In this document: piece by piece, positions 1-11,508 of the stretch | Numbering within the stretch: position 1 is the first letter of the stretch | Layout of the letters: every line of letters begins with the position of its first letter | From: Amaranthus tricolor | Taxonomy: Eukaryota > Streptophyta > Magnoliopsida > Caryophyllales > Amaranthaceae | Assembly (NCBI RefSeq): GCF_026212465.1 | Contig: NC_080048.1 | Coordinates: forward strand, 26,260,993-26,324,992 | Length of the DNA stretch: 64,000 nucleotides | Direction of reading: 5' to 3' | Made by a program: the position numbers and the translations under genes | Notes under the pieces: model-generated | Database searches by the model: none | Told to the model about the DNA's origin: nothing | What the model saw: the letters and a program-made list of their open reading frames with translations, nothing else

Positions 1-2907
1 CAAAAGTTGATATACAATACTATTTGGTATATATTATTTAGTAAAAGTGGTTAGAATTGAAAATAATTCATATGCTAGAAATTACGTGCTAAGTAACTAT
101 TTTAAGTGTTTTTTAAGCTTTTTTGACACTTTCGCGAATAAAGTAGCTAAAACATGGTTTGTTTTGCACAACCTTGCCACACAAAACTATTTGGTATATA
201 TTATTGTGTTGAATTGGTTAAAATTGAAAATCATAGTTATAAGATAGAAATTACGTGCTAAGTTGAGATTTTAAGAATTTTTACGCTTTTTTGACACTTT
301 CGCGCTTAAAGTAGCTAAAACTTGGTTTGTTTTGCACGAAACATGGGACAAAAACTTTTTGGTATATATTATTGGGTTGAAGTTGTTAAAATTGAAAATC
401 ATAGTTATATGCTAGAAATTACGTGCTAAGTTTCGATTCTAAGGGTTTTTAAGTCTTTTTGGCACTTTCGCGCATAAAGTAACTAAAAAATAGTTTGTTT
501 TGCACAAAACTTGGCACATAATATTTGGTATGTATTAATGTGTTGAAATGGTTAAAATTTAAAATCATAGTTATATGATAGAAATTATGTGCTAAGTTGG
601 GATTTTATGGATTTTTAAGCTTTTTTGGCACTTTCGCTCAGAAAATTGCTAAAACTTGGTTTGTTTTGCATGAAATTTGGCACAACAAAAACTTGTTATA
701 TATTATGGTGTCGAAATGGTTAAAATTTAAAATCTTGGTTGTATGATAGCAATTACATGCTAAGTTACTATTTTTAAGGGTTTTTATGCTTTTTTGGCAC
801 TTTTGCGAATATAGTAGCTAAAAGTTGGTTTGTTTTGCACAAAACTTGGCATACAACACTATTTGGTATATAATATTATGTTGAAGTGGTTAAAATTAAA
901 AATCATAGTTATATGATAAAATTACGTGCTAAGTTGCGATTTTAAGAATTTTTAAGCTTTTTTGGCACTTTTGCGCATAAAATAGTTAAAAACTTGGTTT
1001 GTTTTGCACGAAATTTGGCACGTAACACTATTTGTTATATATAATTGTGTAGAAGTGGTTTAAAATGAAAATCATAGTTATATGATAGAAATTGCGTGCT
1101 AAGTTGCGATATTAAGGATTTTTAAACTTTTTTGGCACTTTCGGTCATAAAGTAGCTCAAATTTGGTTTATTTTGAACGAAACATGGAACCCAACACTAT
1201 TTTGTATATATTATTGTGTTAAAGTGGTTAGAATATAAAATCATAGTCATATGCTAGAAATTACGTGCTAAGTTGCTATTTTAAGAGCTTTTAAGCTTTT
1301 TGCACTTTCGCGCATAAAGTAGCTAAAACATGGTTTGGTTTGCACGAAACATGGCACACAACACGATTTGTTATATATATTAGTGTTTAAGTGGTTAAAA
1401 TTTAAAATCATAGTTATATGCTAGAAATTACGTGCTAATTTGCGATTTTAAGGGTTTTAAAACTTTTTAGGCACTTTCGCGCATAAAGTTTCTAAAACTA
1501 GGTTTGTTTTGCACGAAATTTGGCACACAACACTATTCAGTATATATTATTGTGTTGAAATGGTTAGAATTGAAATTAAGTCATATCGTAGAAATTACGT
1601 GCTAAGTTACTAATTTAAGAGTTTTTAAGCTTTTTTGGCACTTTCACGCATAAAATAACTAAATCATGGTTTGTTTTGCACAAAACTTGGCACATAATAT
1701 TTGGTATATATTATTGTGTTGAAATGGTTTAAATTGAAAATCATATTTATATGAAATTATGTGCTAAGTTGCGATTTTAAGGATTTTTAAGCTTTCTTGG
1801 CACTTTCGCTCATAAAATTACTAAAACTTGGTTTGTTTTGCACGAAATATGGCACAACAACTATTTGTTATATATTATGGCGTCGAGATGGTTAAAATTT
1901 AAAATCATGGTTATATGATAGAAATTACGTGCTAAGTTACTATTTTTAACGGTTTTTAAGCTTTTTTGGCACTTTCGCGAATATAGTAGCTAAAAGTTGG
2001 TTTGTTTTGCACAAAACTTGGCATACAACACTATTTGGTATATAATATTGTGTTGAAGTGGTTAAAATTAACAATCATAGTTATATGATAAAATTACGTG
2101 CTAAGTTGCGATTTTAAGAATTTTAAAGCTTTTTTGGCACTTTCGCGCATAAAATAGCTTAAACTTGGTTTGTTTTGCACGAAATTTGGCACGTAACACT
2201 ATTTGTTATATATAATTGTGTCGAAGTGGTTTAAAATGAAAATCATAGTTATACGATAGAAATTGCGTACTAAGTTGCGATTTTAAGTATTTTTAAACTT
2301 TTTTGGCACTTTCGCTAATAAAGTATCTCAAATTTGATTTATTTTGCACGAAACACGGAACCCAACACTATTTGGTATATATTATTGTGTTAAAGTGGTT
2401 AGAATATAAAATCATAGTCATATGCTAGAAATTACGTGCTAAGTTGCTATTTTAAAGGGTTTTAAGCTTTTTGGCACTTTCGCGCATAAAGTAGCTAAAA
2501 CATGGTTTCGTTTGCACAAAACATGGCACACAACACGATTTGGTATATATTATTGTGTTGAAGTGGTTAAAGTTGAAAATCATAGTTATATGCTAGAAAA
2601 TACGTGCTAAGTTGCGATTTTAAGGGTTTTTTAAACTTTTTTGGGACTTTCGCGCATAAAATAGCTAAAGCTTTGTTTGTTTTGCACGAAACTTGGCACA
2701 TCTAACTACTAATTGTATGTTATTGTGCTGAAGTGGTTAGAATAGAAAATAAGTCAAATGCTAGAAATTACGTGCTAAGTTACTATGTTAAGGGTTTTTA
2801 TGATTTTTTGGCACTTTCGCGTATAAAGTAACAAAAATTTGGTTTGTTTTGCACAAATCTTGGCACACAAGATTATTTGGTATATATTATAGTGTTGAAG
2901 TGGTTAG
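1..2907 (+). repeat. Satellite array, block 1 (about 167-bp monomers)
   Basis: Head-to-tail AT-rich monomers. The box ggtatatatt recurs at about 26, 193, 361 and 527, giving a spacing of 166-168 bp. Each monomer carries well-kept boxes: a CGCG-containing box (TTTCGCGCATAAAGTAGCTA), a GTTTGTTTTGCACGAAACTT box, ACACTATTTGGTATATATTA and AGAAATTACGTGCTAAGTTG. Diagnostic variants recur at a spacing of about 1172 bp, so monomers are organised in a seven-monomer higher-order repeat. The length is in the range of plant centromeric or subtelomeric satellites, but location cannot be told from sequence. Short ORFs here are read-through of the monomer, not genes. Confidence 0.97.
2903..2907. repeat. Target-site duplication of Sirevirus (left)
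   Basis: The sequence gttag directly precedes the LTR and recurs at 13488-13492 directly after the other LTR. Removing the element restores the monomer sequence gaagtggttagaatgg. Confidence 0.95.
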
Positions 2908-4123
2908 TGTTGGCCTCTTACGTTTTGATGATGACTTCACTTTTAAATAAACAAACATATTTTAGAGATTGTTTTGTAGGTGAGTATCCGATTCTGTTAA
3001 TTGTTGATGAAGCCTATGACTTTGTTCGTGGAAGTTGTACATGTCTCAAATATCCAAGAAGTTGGACAATTGCTTTAGAAGTCAGTTTACTGTTCCTAGA
3101 GTTAAAGTCCTGACGAAAGTTGTAGATGGAGACAGTGCGCTGTTCCTGACGATACAGCTCTGGAGAAGACATTGACTGGAAGTTACGAAAATTACGTTTT
3201 CTGTTTTTGGTTAATGTAAAAGGTTAAAAGTTTAATTAGTTGCTTAAATAAATTTTTTTATTAATTCGCAAAAAGTTTTTTAAAACACCTAAAAATAGGG
3301 AGAAGACTTATTCCTTACTTTGAATAAGTCTCCTATAAAATCGGACACCCAAGAGATTTATTCTCTACTTTGAACGAGTCTCCTATTATTTAGGATCTTC
3401 TTAGTGACTCATGTTCTGTTAACCGTACAAGAGAACCGCAGTCATTTCCCACCTCTATCTTCAATAACTTCCCAACTTTCTTTGGGAGCAAGTAAGTAAA
3501 TGGAAGTCATGGGGTGTGTGCACTACATGGTAATCGTGGGTTGAGTGCACTGATGGCTGTTCCCTTTATAAACGAGGGATGCTACGCTAAACCGACATCC
3601 ATCTTAGAGTGTCCGTAAGGTGAGATCAAAATAAGAAAAATATTCAAAGTTATTTTAATGCCAATTAATTCATTATATTTTTCTTGAGCAACTACTTAAT
3701 TTTAATCTTCTTAAGAATTGGCCTTGTAAGGGTAATTGAGTGTTTTTATTGTAATTAGACTTAAGGGAAGTCTAAGGGAATAGAGAAGCGTGAGAAGAGA
3801 AAGAGAAGGAGAAAAGAAGAGAAGAGAAATAGGCCTAGAGTAGAGAAGCTTCAAGTGAAACATATTTGTTTTATGTAATTGTAATTGATTGCCTAAACAT
3901 AGTGAGAATTTTGAAATCACGGGGGGTCGTGGTTTTCCTTCTTATTAGGCCAAGAAGGTTTCCACGTAAAATCTTTGTCTCCTTTATATCTTTTGCTTTT
4001 TACGTTTAAGTTTTATTTTGTTTGTTAAAATTCCGCAAATTAGACGAAAAACAAACTAAAGCTAGATACACAACAATTCACCCCCCCTCCTGTTGCATTC
4101 GACCATCTTCGTGTATTTCAACA
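2908..4123 (+). repeat. Sirevirus 5' LTR
   Basis: A 1216-bp repeat starting tgttggcctc and ending tatttcaaca. It matches 12271-13487. Differences cluster in the first 390 bp and the last 400 bp, and I find none between about 3320 and 3724. A TATA-like box is present, and the 3' part (3770-3850) is a purine-rich gaagagaa tract. ORFs called inside (2844-3113, 3711-3920) have no family resemblance and are not genes. Confidence 0.96.
3567..3572 (+). promoter_or_regulatory. Putative TATA box of the Sirevirus 5' LTR
   Basis: TATAAA in the context ccctttataaacgaggg, in a GC-richer part of the LTR that is fully conserved between both LTRs (copy at 12930-12935). Placement in mid-LTR fits a U3 promoter with R starting about 30 bp downstream. 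Inferred from motif and position only. Confidence 0.6.
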
Positions 4124-4124
4124 A

Positions 4125-4138
4125 TTGGTATCAGAGCC
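4125..4138 (+). promoter_or_regulatory. Primer binding site (initiator tRNA-Met type)
   Basis: TTGGTATCAGAGCC begins two bases after the 5' LTR end. TGGTATCAGAGC is complementary to the 3' end of plant initiator tRNA-Met, the usual primer for copia and many gypsy elements. Confidence 0.93.
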
Positions 4139-4192
4139 CTGTTCCTCATTTAATCAGGAAACCCTGTGAGCAGTATCCTGTTCCCTGGCAAG

Positions 4193-5280
4193 ATGTTGAA
4201 GATGAACGAACGCATGGAAGAAGGGTACTCTACGCAACGGCCACCTATGTTCGATGCGAAATTCTATACCTACTGGAAAAATAGGATGGAAATTTTTATA
4301 AAGGCCGAAAATTACCAGGTATGGAGAGTCATTGAAATTGGAGATTTTGAGGTGACGACCATCAACTCCAACAATGAAGCTGTTACAAAACCAATCACTG
4401 AATATGAAAAGGAAGATTTTCAAAAGATGGAGATGAACGCTCTTGCTATTAAATTACTTCACTGTGGACTTGGTCCTAATGAGCACAATCGTATTATGGG
4501 TTGCAAACTGCCAAGCAGATTTGGGACCTGCTAGAAGTTACCCATGAAGGTACCAGCGAAGTGAAGCGCTCCAAGATTGACCTCCTAATGTCCAAATATG
4601 AAAGGTTTGTTATGGAACCTAGAGAGAACATTCAAGTGATGTTCACCAGGTTCACAAATATCACGAATGAATTGGTCTCTCTTGGTAAGATCATTCCCGT
4701 TGATGAACAAGTTAGGAAAATACTTAGGAGTCTTCCTCAAGAGGAACGCTGGAGAGCTAAGGTCACAGCCATTCAAGAATCAAAAGATTTCACCAAGTTT
4801 AATTTGGAAGAGTTGGCTGCTTCCCTCATGACTCATGAATTGCATTTGGGAACAGCTGACAGTTCCCGTAATAAAGGACTGGCTCTGGCAGCGGATGATA
4901 GTGAAGAGTCAAACGCTGGTGACGAGGAAGCTGCTATGTTGGCACGTAAATTCAAAAAATTCTTCAGGAACAGCAGATATAGAAACCAAAGAAACAACAA
5001 AGAAAAGAGAACTGCTAACTTGAAGACAAATTTTGAATGCCACAAGTGTGGGAGCAGTGATCACTTCATCAAGGATTGCCCTCAATGGAAAAATGAGAAG
5101 GGCAAGGGAAAAGCAAGAGAAGTTGGAAGACAATATAAGAAGGGAAACTTCAAAACTGATTTTAGAAAGGCAATGATTGAAGCTTGGGGTGATACGGAGA
5201 GCGAGGCTGAGACAGAAGCTCCAGTGGAAGAAGAAATAGCAAACCTATGCCTCATGGCATCTCATCAAAGCAAGGATTAA
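4193..5280 (+). pseudogene. gag: Sirevirus gag (capsid/nucleocapsid), frameshifted
   Basis: Gag packages the element RNA into virus-like particles. The first ATG after the PBS that opens a Gag-like frame is at 4193; further ATGs follow at 4202 and 4214. The N-terminal part contains the typical MFDAKFYTYWKNRME stretch. Near 4502-4507 one A appears to be missing from a run, so the frame changes from the 4193 frame to the one read from 4501 to 5280. The second part contains a CCHC zinc knuckle (CHKCGSSDHFIKDC, about 5038-5079) followed by a lysine-rich and then an acidic tail. The stop TAA at 5278-5280 is in frame with the following coiled-coil segment and pol, so it may be either the gag end or a lesion. 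Confidence 0.92.
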
Positions 5281-6018
5281 GATTCCAAAGAAAAGGAGGT
5301 AATGTCTTATAACTCACTTCCTAAACATCCATCTAAACTCAGTAAGAATAAATTAATTAAGTTGCTCTTAGAGACACAAGAGAAATTAGATAAACAGAAT
5401 ATCAAGTGTCTCCAAATCGAGAAAGACCTCAACTCAAACAAAGATCATGTGTCATACCTAAATTCATTTAGAATAGATGTACAAAGTAGGTTTTTTAATT
5501 TGCTAGATCAGAATATTGTTTTGAAAGAGACAATTGAAAAATTGAAACAGGAATTTATTTTTCTTAATATTGAAATAAATCAAAATAAATTGTTAGGATT
5601 AAGTAATGATGTAAACAATATATCTACTCACATGGTTAGCACTGAATTTCAAAAGTTGAAATTAAAATTATAATCATATGAAAGAGAAAATAAGTATCTA
5701 AAAGATCAACTTCATTTAAAAGGAAAAGGGAAAATCAATGAAGTTCCCAAATGGATTCTAAATGCTAAACCAAAAAGTAAAGAAGGTCTAGGTTATGATA
5801 AAAATAATAAAAAGAAAAAGGTCTATGTTGATCTCCCTAGTAGTAAAATCTAGTCCTTTTGTGGCAAAACTGGACACCTGAAAAATCAATGTGTAAAAAG
5901 GGAACAACACATCAAAGCAAATAAAAATTATGTCGAACGCATATGGATTAAGAAATGTGATTCAAGTATTATCGACAGGGAACCCAAGGATGACTGGGTT
6001 CCTGTACCTAACCATTAA
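5281..6018 (+). pseudogene. Sirevirus gag C-terminal/linker region with second zinc knuckle, broken
   Basis: Same frame as the second half of gag and as pol. The first part (from the ATG at 5302) is rich in K, L, N and E in a heptad-like pattern, consistent with the coiled-coil region Sirevirus Gag is known for. A second zinc-knuckle-like motif (FCGKTGHLKNQC) lies around 5854-5892. In-frame stops occur at 5671-5673 (TAA), 5851-5853 (TAG, just before this knuckle) and 6016-6018 (TAA, just before the protease). One of these could be a natural gag/pol boundary stop, but three cannot be. Confidence 0.8.
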
Positions 6019-6309
6019 GTTGCTTTGCAGGTTCAAGTGAGGGGGAACAACTCATGGTATCTCGACAGTGGGTGTTCCAAGCACATGACGGGTGACAAAT
6101 CTAAATTTCTCTCACTTGAAGCATATGATGGGGGAACTGTAACCTTCGGTGACAATATGAAGGGTAAGATAATCGCCAAAGGAAAGGTTGGAAGGTCAAG
6201 TTCCCATGCCATTGATAATGTATTTTTAGTCGAGAATTTAAAACACAATCTTTTAAGTATTTCTCAATTTTGTGACAAAGGTAACTCTGTTAAGTTTACT
6301 TCTGAATGA
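6019..6309 (+). pseudogene. pol: Sirevirus aspartic protease domain
   Basis: Retroviral-type aspartic protease that releases Gag and Pol proteins. Visible are WYLDSGCSKHMTG (copia-type active site D-S-G, about 6055-6093) and the downstream NLKHNLLSISQFCDKG motif that follows PR in copia Pol. Same frame as gag and integrase. The TGA at 6307-6309 interrupts the frame just before CIISRNN, where copia elements normally read on into integrase. Confidence 0.92.
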
Positions 6310-7344
6310 TGCATAATTTCTAGGAACAACACAAGAGACCCTGTGCTAGAGGGAATCAGAAAAGGGAACACTTATGTTGTGGACCTGGACACTGTTCCCA
6401 AAACCAGTCTAACGTGTCTAAGCGTTATAGAAGAAGACCCACTGCTTTGGCACAAGCGTCTAGGTCATGCTAGCTATTCATTGATTAACACCTTAAGATC
6501 AAAAGACCTAGTAAGAGGATTACCAGCAATAAAATTCCTCAAAAATGAAATTTGTGATCCTTGTGCTAAAGGAAAACATGTGCGGTCATCCTTTAAATCA
6601 AAGTATCTGGTAACTACCTCTAGACCATTAGAATTAATTCATATGGATCTATGTGGACGTATGAGAACACAAAGCCGTAGTGGCAAAAAGTATGTGTTTG
6701 TTGTTGTTGATGATTATAGTAGATTCACTTGGACATTATTTTTGGTAAGCAAAGATGAAGCTTTTGATGAGTTTGTTTCTTTTGCTAAAAAAATACAAAA
6801 ATCTACCAATAATCTAATTGTTCACATAAGATCAGATCATGGCAAAGAATTTGAAAATTCAAACTTTATGAATTATTGCAATGAACATGGTATAAATCAC
6901 AATTTTTCCGAAACTAGAACACCACAACAAAAGGGAGTGGTAGAAAGGAAAAATAGAACCCTAGAAGAAATGGCTAGGACTATGTTGATTGCTAGTGGTC
7001 TACCTAGAAATTTTTGGGCCGAAGCCGTTAATACTGCATGCTATATTTTGAATCGTGTGTTAATAAGACCAATCACTTCTAAGACACCCTATGAATTGCT
7101 CAAAGGTGTCAAACCCAATTTTTCCTATTTTCGTGTGTTTGGATGCAAATGTTTTGTTCATGTGAATGGAAAACGAAATATAGGTAAATTTGATGAAAGA
7201 AGTGATGAAGCAGTGTTTCTTGGTTATTCATCACATAGCAAAGCTTGCAGAGTTTACAATAAGAGAACAATGTGCGTAGAGGAATCTATTCACATAATTT
7301 TTGATGAAACTAACTTTTCAACAAGTGAACAAGAAAAAAAATAA
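6310..7344 (+). pseudogene. pol: Sirevirus integrase domain
   Basis: Inserts element cDNA into the host chromosome. The zinc-binding HHCC motif is present (WHKRLGHASY ... ICDPCAKGKH, about 6448-6580), followed by the catalytic core with DDE residues in MDLCGRM, RSDHGKEFEN and QQKGVVERKNR. A conserved C-terminal stretch (SYFRVFGCKCFVH, DERSDEAVFLGYSSHSKA) follows. The ORF runs uninterrupted from 6343 to 7344. It ends where an A run (about 7333-7342) seems to carry an extra base, which shifts the frame by one. Confidence 0.95.
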
Positions 7345-7764
7345 TATTAAAATAGGTCTTGCAAATTTAGAAGATGATGATGAAGGATTTTAAATGCAAG
7401 ATCTAGGAACAGCAGGTGAACAACCAATACAAGAAGAGGCAGGAGAAACTGACCAAATCCAGGAACTGCCAGCACAACAGGACCAGCGGACTGTTCCCAC
7501 AGATGACCAAGATGATCCAGTAGCTGAACAAAATGCAAATCAAGATGCTGAATCAGAACATGCTACTGTTCCCTCCAGAGAATTTGTGCCTAAACCTTGG
7601 AAATACCAAAGTTATCATCCTCTTGATCTGATTATAAGTGATATGAATAAGGGAACACAAACCAGATCTCAACTGAGAAACTTTTGTGCACACTTTGCGT
7701 TCCTATCATCACTTGAACCAAAAATCACGAAAAAGCTCTAAAGGATTCCGAATGGATAGTAGCC
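7345..7764 (+). pseudogene. Sirevirus integrase-RT linker, out of frame
   Basis: This acidic, glutamine-rich linker joins integrase to reverse transcriptase in intact relatives. It is readable in the frame starting at 7394 and ends with PWKYQSYHPLDLIIS, a stretch that precedes RT in copia elements. It is shifted by one base relative to the flanking integrase and RT. An apparent A gain near 7333-7342 shifts it out and an apparent A loss near 7722 shifts it back. An in-frame TAA lies immediately before the ATG at 7394. Confidence 0.8.
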
Positions 7765-9240
7765 ATGCAAGATGAATTAAATGAATTTGAAAGAAATAAA
7801 GTGTGGCACTTAGAACCCAAACCAAAAGGCAACAAGGTAATTAGTTTGAAATGGGTATTTCGGAATAAGCTAGATGAGCATGGAATAATTGTAAGAAACA
7901 AGGCAAGACTCGTGGTCAAAGGGTACAATCAACAAGAAGGTATTGATTACACTGAGACATTTGCACCGGTAGCAAGGTTAGAGACTATTAGAATTTTAAT
8001 TTCTTTTGCTGCTTTTATGAACTTTAAGTTACATCAAATGGATGTCAAATGTGCTTTCTTAAATGGATTTCTTGATGAAGAAGTGTTTGTTGAACAACCT
8101 CCTAGTTTTGAGAATGCCTCTTGTCTTGATCATGTCTACAAGCTTGATAAAGCTCTTTATGGGTTGAAACAAGCTCCAAGGCAATGGTATGAAAGACTAT
8201 CAAAGTTTTTGATTCGAAATGACTTTGTAAGAGGGAAAATTGATAAGACCTTATTCTTTAAGAACAAAGGTTATGATATTTTGGTTTTTCAAATTTATGT
8301 TGATGATATTATTTTCGGTGCGACCAATGATTTGTTATGTAAAGAATTTGCCAACCTTATGGGCACAGAATTTGAAATGAGCATGATGGGAGAATTAAAT
8401 TTCTTCCTTGGTTTGCAAATTAAACAAATTGAAAATGGTATTTTTATTCATCAACAAAAATATATAAAAGAACTTCTTAAGAAGTATGGGCTAAACAATG
8501 CTAAAACCAACCATACACCCATGGCTACAAATGTTAGATTAGATGAAGACCTAAAAGGAACTAACATAGATCAAACAATGTATCGAGGCATGATAGGTTC
8601 CTTATTATATCTAACTGCAAGTAGACCCAATATTTCATTTAGTGTTGGTTTATGTGCTAGATTTCAGTCTAACCCCAAAGAATCACATCTCACAGCAGTA
8701 AAACGGATTTTAAGATATTTGAAGGGAACAGACGACTTGTCCCTATTTTATCCTAAAAGTGATGTATATGATTTAAAAGGCTTTAGTGATGCAGATTATG
8801 CAGGTGATCTAGTCAATAGAAAAAGCACGTCAGGTATGGTACAATTTCTTGGCTCATGTTTAGTTTCATGGAGTTCTAAGAAACAAAACACGGTTGCATT
8901 ATCCACAGCCGAAGCTGAATACGTAGCAGCAGCAACTTGCTGTTCCCAAATGCTTTGGATAAAACAGCAACTAAGAGATTTTGGTATTAAAGTTGAATGT
9001 ATTCCTATTTACTGTGATAATAGCAGTGCCATATGTATATCTAAAGATCCAGTGCATCATTCACGAGCTAAACATATACATATTAGACATCATTTTCTTA
9101 AGGATAACATAGAACATAAAAATATTGTATTAAAGCATGTCAATACTAATGAACAAGTTGCAGATATTCTGACCAAACCGCTTCCAAGGGAACAATATGA
9201 AAAGATGAGATTGGAACTTGGTATGATCAAGCTCCACTAA
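7765..9240 (+). CDS. pol: Sirevirus reverse transcriptase and RNase H (intact 491-codon segment of pol)
   Basis: Copies element RNA into DNA and degrades the RNA strand. Continuous ORF, the best preserved part of the element. RT motifs: [36 protein letters not shown] and the active site [10 protein letters not shown] (about 8297-8326). RNase H motifs: [20 protein letters not shown] and [13 protein letters not shown], then the typical copia end [11 protein letters not shown]. The true protein would begin far upstream; the ATG at 7765 is simply the first Met after the frame is restored near 7722. Stop TAA at 9238-9240 ends pol. Confidence 0.95.
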   Translation: MQDELNEFERNKVWHLEPKPKGNKVISLKWVFRNKLDEHGIIVRNKARLVVKGYNQQEGIDYTETFAPVARLETIRILISFAAFMNFKLHQMDVKCAFLNGFLDEEVFVEQPPSFENASCLDHVYKLDKALYGLKQAPRQWYERLSKFLIRNDFVRGKIDKTLFFKNKGYDILVFQIYVDDIIFGATNDLLCKEFANLMGTEFEMSMMGELNFFLGLQIKQIENGIFIHQQKYIKELLKKYGLNNAKTNHTPMATNVRLDEDLKGTNIDQTMYRGMIGSLLYLTASRPNISFSVGLCARFQSNPKESHLTAVKRILRYLKGTDDLSLFYPKSDVYDLKGFSDADYAGDLVNRKSTSGMVQFLGSCLVSWSSKKQNTVALSTAEAEYVAAATCCSQMLWIKQQLRDFGIKVECIPIYCDNSSAICISKDPVHHSRAKHIHIRHHFLKDNIEHKNIVLKHVNTNEQVADILTKPLPREQYEKMRLELGMIKLH

Positions 9241-9791
9241 AGTTGGTTGCATAAAATTCCCAATGAAGCATCATGAGAAAAGAGGGTCAGGAATCAACCT
9301 CAATATTTTGATTGAGAATCAATTATTGCATGGATCAAGTAAACACGTAATAAAGTTTGTACTATGAATATTCTCTTGTTTGCATGTTGTTAATTTGATC
9401 AGACCAAAGCAATATGTTCGTTATTTTCTTTATAATATTTTATAATATCATAATTCATTTTTTTAAAATTACTTTATTTTAATTTCGTATTTTATTTTGA
9501 TATCATAAATTATATTATCATATTGTTTGAAAAATGTTTAGCCATTTTAAACTTAAATAAATAAAAATTTTAAAGGGAAACGGTTTAATCCAAAATTCAA
9601 TTCCAAATCCACTCAATCCTTCCATATCAAAAGCCATGATGAATGGCATTGATGAGATGGGACGTGAGGTAACTGTCAGTCATCTTTAAAAAGGCCCTAA
9701 GATATCAAATCACTCAAACTATCTTCATCCCTTTTCAAAACCGTCTCAAGAAACCGTGCTTCTTCTTCTCTCAACTTTTCAAAATTCAAAC
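9241..9791 (+). other. Non-coding gap between pol and envelope-like ORF
   Basis: About 550 bp, strongly AT-rich around 9420-9560. No coding similarity seen. In soybean SIRE1 the envelope-like ORF is known to follow pol in frame after a suppressible UAG. Here pol ends in TAA and the envelope-like ORF is separated and in another frame, so it would need its own message or splicing. A possible TATA-like stretch (ttataatattttataata) is at about 9430-9448. Confidence 0.6.
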
Positions 9792-11508
9792 ATGAAAACA
9801 CCAAAATCAAGCAAGAAAACTTCTAAATCAGGAAAGAAAGCCTCTACATCCCACCAAAATATCCAGCCAAAACCCTTAAAAATTGTTCATCCACCCCCAT
9901 TACTGAACGCTGCACCATCACCATCCCAAGAAACCACTGAAAATGTTGGAACAAAACGAAAAATACTTTCACCAAAAGGTGAATCATCCTCCAAAGCAGT
10001 CAAGCGTTTCAAGCAAGTTGATCCTAACAGTGCTGAAGAGATTGCAAAGGAAATGTCTGTCGGATTTGGGGTAGATAAGTACTGGTATGACTCTACACAC
10101 TTTCCTCAACTTCATACTATTTTAAAATTTCAAGAATGGGAGGTTTTGATGACTGAGTTTAGTTGTAATACCATTTTTCCAAACATTATGAGAGAGTTTA
10201 TTTCAAACTTCTCCAATAACGGTGGAATGTGTTCTAGTATGGTTAGGAACATAAAATTAGAGTTTAATAGCGCATTGTTGGGGGAATGGTTCAATGTTCC
10301 AAATGTTGGGTTTGATACATAATGTGTTGGTGCAAAGATAGTTTTTTCAGGAATAAATGAAAAAACGATTTTTAAGTTTTTAGGGGTTGCACAAAATAAG
10401 GGTAAAATCAGTCACAATGTCTTGTCTCCAATGCATAAATTACTTTACAATGTTGCACGAAGATTCATTTTGCCCCGAAACTCTAAGAGGAGTGAGGTGA
10501 GTCTACGTGATGCAACCTTGATTTATTGCATGGATAATCAAATAAAAATAAATTTTCCATCTTTGATGATATCACATTTATCTGACTGCATTGAGAAAAA
10601 GAATGTTGTTGGCTATGGGGGGCTGTTAACATGGATTTTTTGCAAGTTTGGGGTACGATTGGATGGGCTGGAGTTCCCAATGGGTCCCAATATGAAAATT
10701 GGTGCACGATGTCTGAAAAATTTGCATCTCAAATTAAATGATGAAGGGGTGTTAATAAATGAATCAGAAGAAATAATTGATGTAGGTTCTGATAAGGAGG
10801 AAATAGATGAAGAAGAAGAAGAAGAAGAAATTGAAAAAGAAGTAAAAATAAAGAAGGAAAAAGGAGAAGAAAGGGAAAAAGAAGAAAATATAGAAAAAGA
10901 AAATGAAGATGAAAAATAAAATGAAAAAGAAAAGAAAGAGGAAGTAGAGGAGGAAGAACAAGGGCCTGTTCGCACTGAAGAAGGAGAAGAAGGGGAACAG
11001 GAAGAGGGGGCAAGAAAAGAGGGGGAACAAGGAGAGGAAGAAGCTTTAGGAGAAGAAGTGCCTCATGATCTCTGTGATTGCATTAAGGAGGAAGGGTAAA
11101 GCTATTCAAAGGAAGAGTAGGAGGCTTGCTTCAAAACGAAAGGCTGCAATGGTTGATGATATCACTTCTGAAACCATTCCTGAGCCTACTTCAAATGAAC
11201 CTCTCTCTCCCAAGCCAACCACTCCACCACCAAATCACCCTCCATCACCTATTCACTTTACACCACCACCATTTCCATCATCTCCTGGTATTGGTTGTGC
11301 TGATCCTATCTCTACAGCTTCCTCACATTTTGTTCTCTCCAAGCTCATTGATCTACAGTCTCAATTCAGTGCTTTTCAAGATGAAGTTCGTATCTCACTC
11401 GCTTCAATTGTTGATCAACTTACCATGATGGAGAATCTTCTTGGTGCAAAGTTGGATATAGTAGAAGTGGAGACTGAATATGTGGATGAAGAAGAGACTG
11501 CCCCTTGA
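9792..11508 (+). pseudogene. Sirevirus envelope-like ORF (third ORF), broken
   Basis: Located between pol and the PPT, the position of the envelope-like ORF of Sireviruses; its real function is unproven. The likely start is the ATG at 9792 (MKTPKSSKKTSK), giving a basic, Lys/Ser/Pro-rich N-terminus. A folded segment follows (WYDSTHFPQLHTILKFQEWE through LLGEWFNVPNVG, about 10080-10310), similar to the putative plant transposon protein domain. Next come a long Glu/Lys-rich acidic stretch (about 10770-11060) and a proline-rich then coiled-coil-like C-terminus. Stops: TAA at 10320-10322 and 10917-10919. The frame changes near 11060, and the last part reads 11065-11508. No clear signal peptide or strong membrane helix was seen. 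Confidence 0.82.

Noticed and set aside
4125..4138. tRNA-Met-like sequence near 4125 and 52331-52348
   Set aside because: Only the short primer binding sites match tRNA-Met. No tRNA gene structure is present.
5278..6018. Recoding (stop-codon readthrough) between Sirevirus gag and pol
   Set aside because: Several different stops (TAA, TAA, TAG, TAA) occur in one region and other lesions are common in the element, so decay is the simpler reading. One natural stop among them cannot be excluded.
10613..11030. Three overlapping minus-strand ORFs rich in Ser, Leu or Phe
   Set aside because: Shadows of the Glu/Lys-rich tract of the envelope-like ORF on the plus strand.
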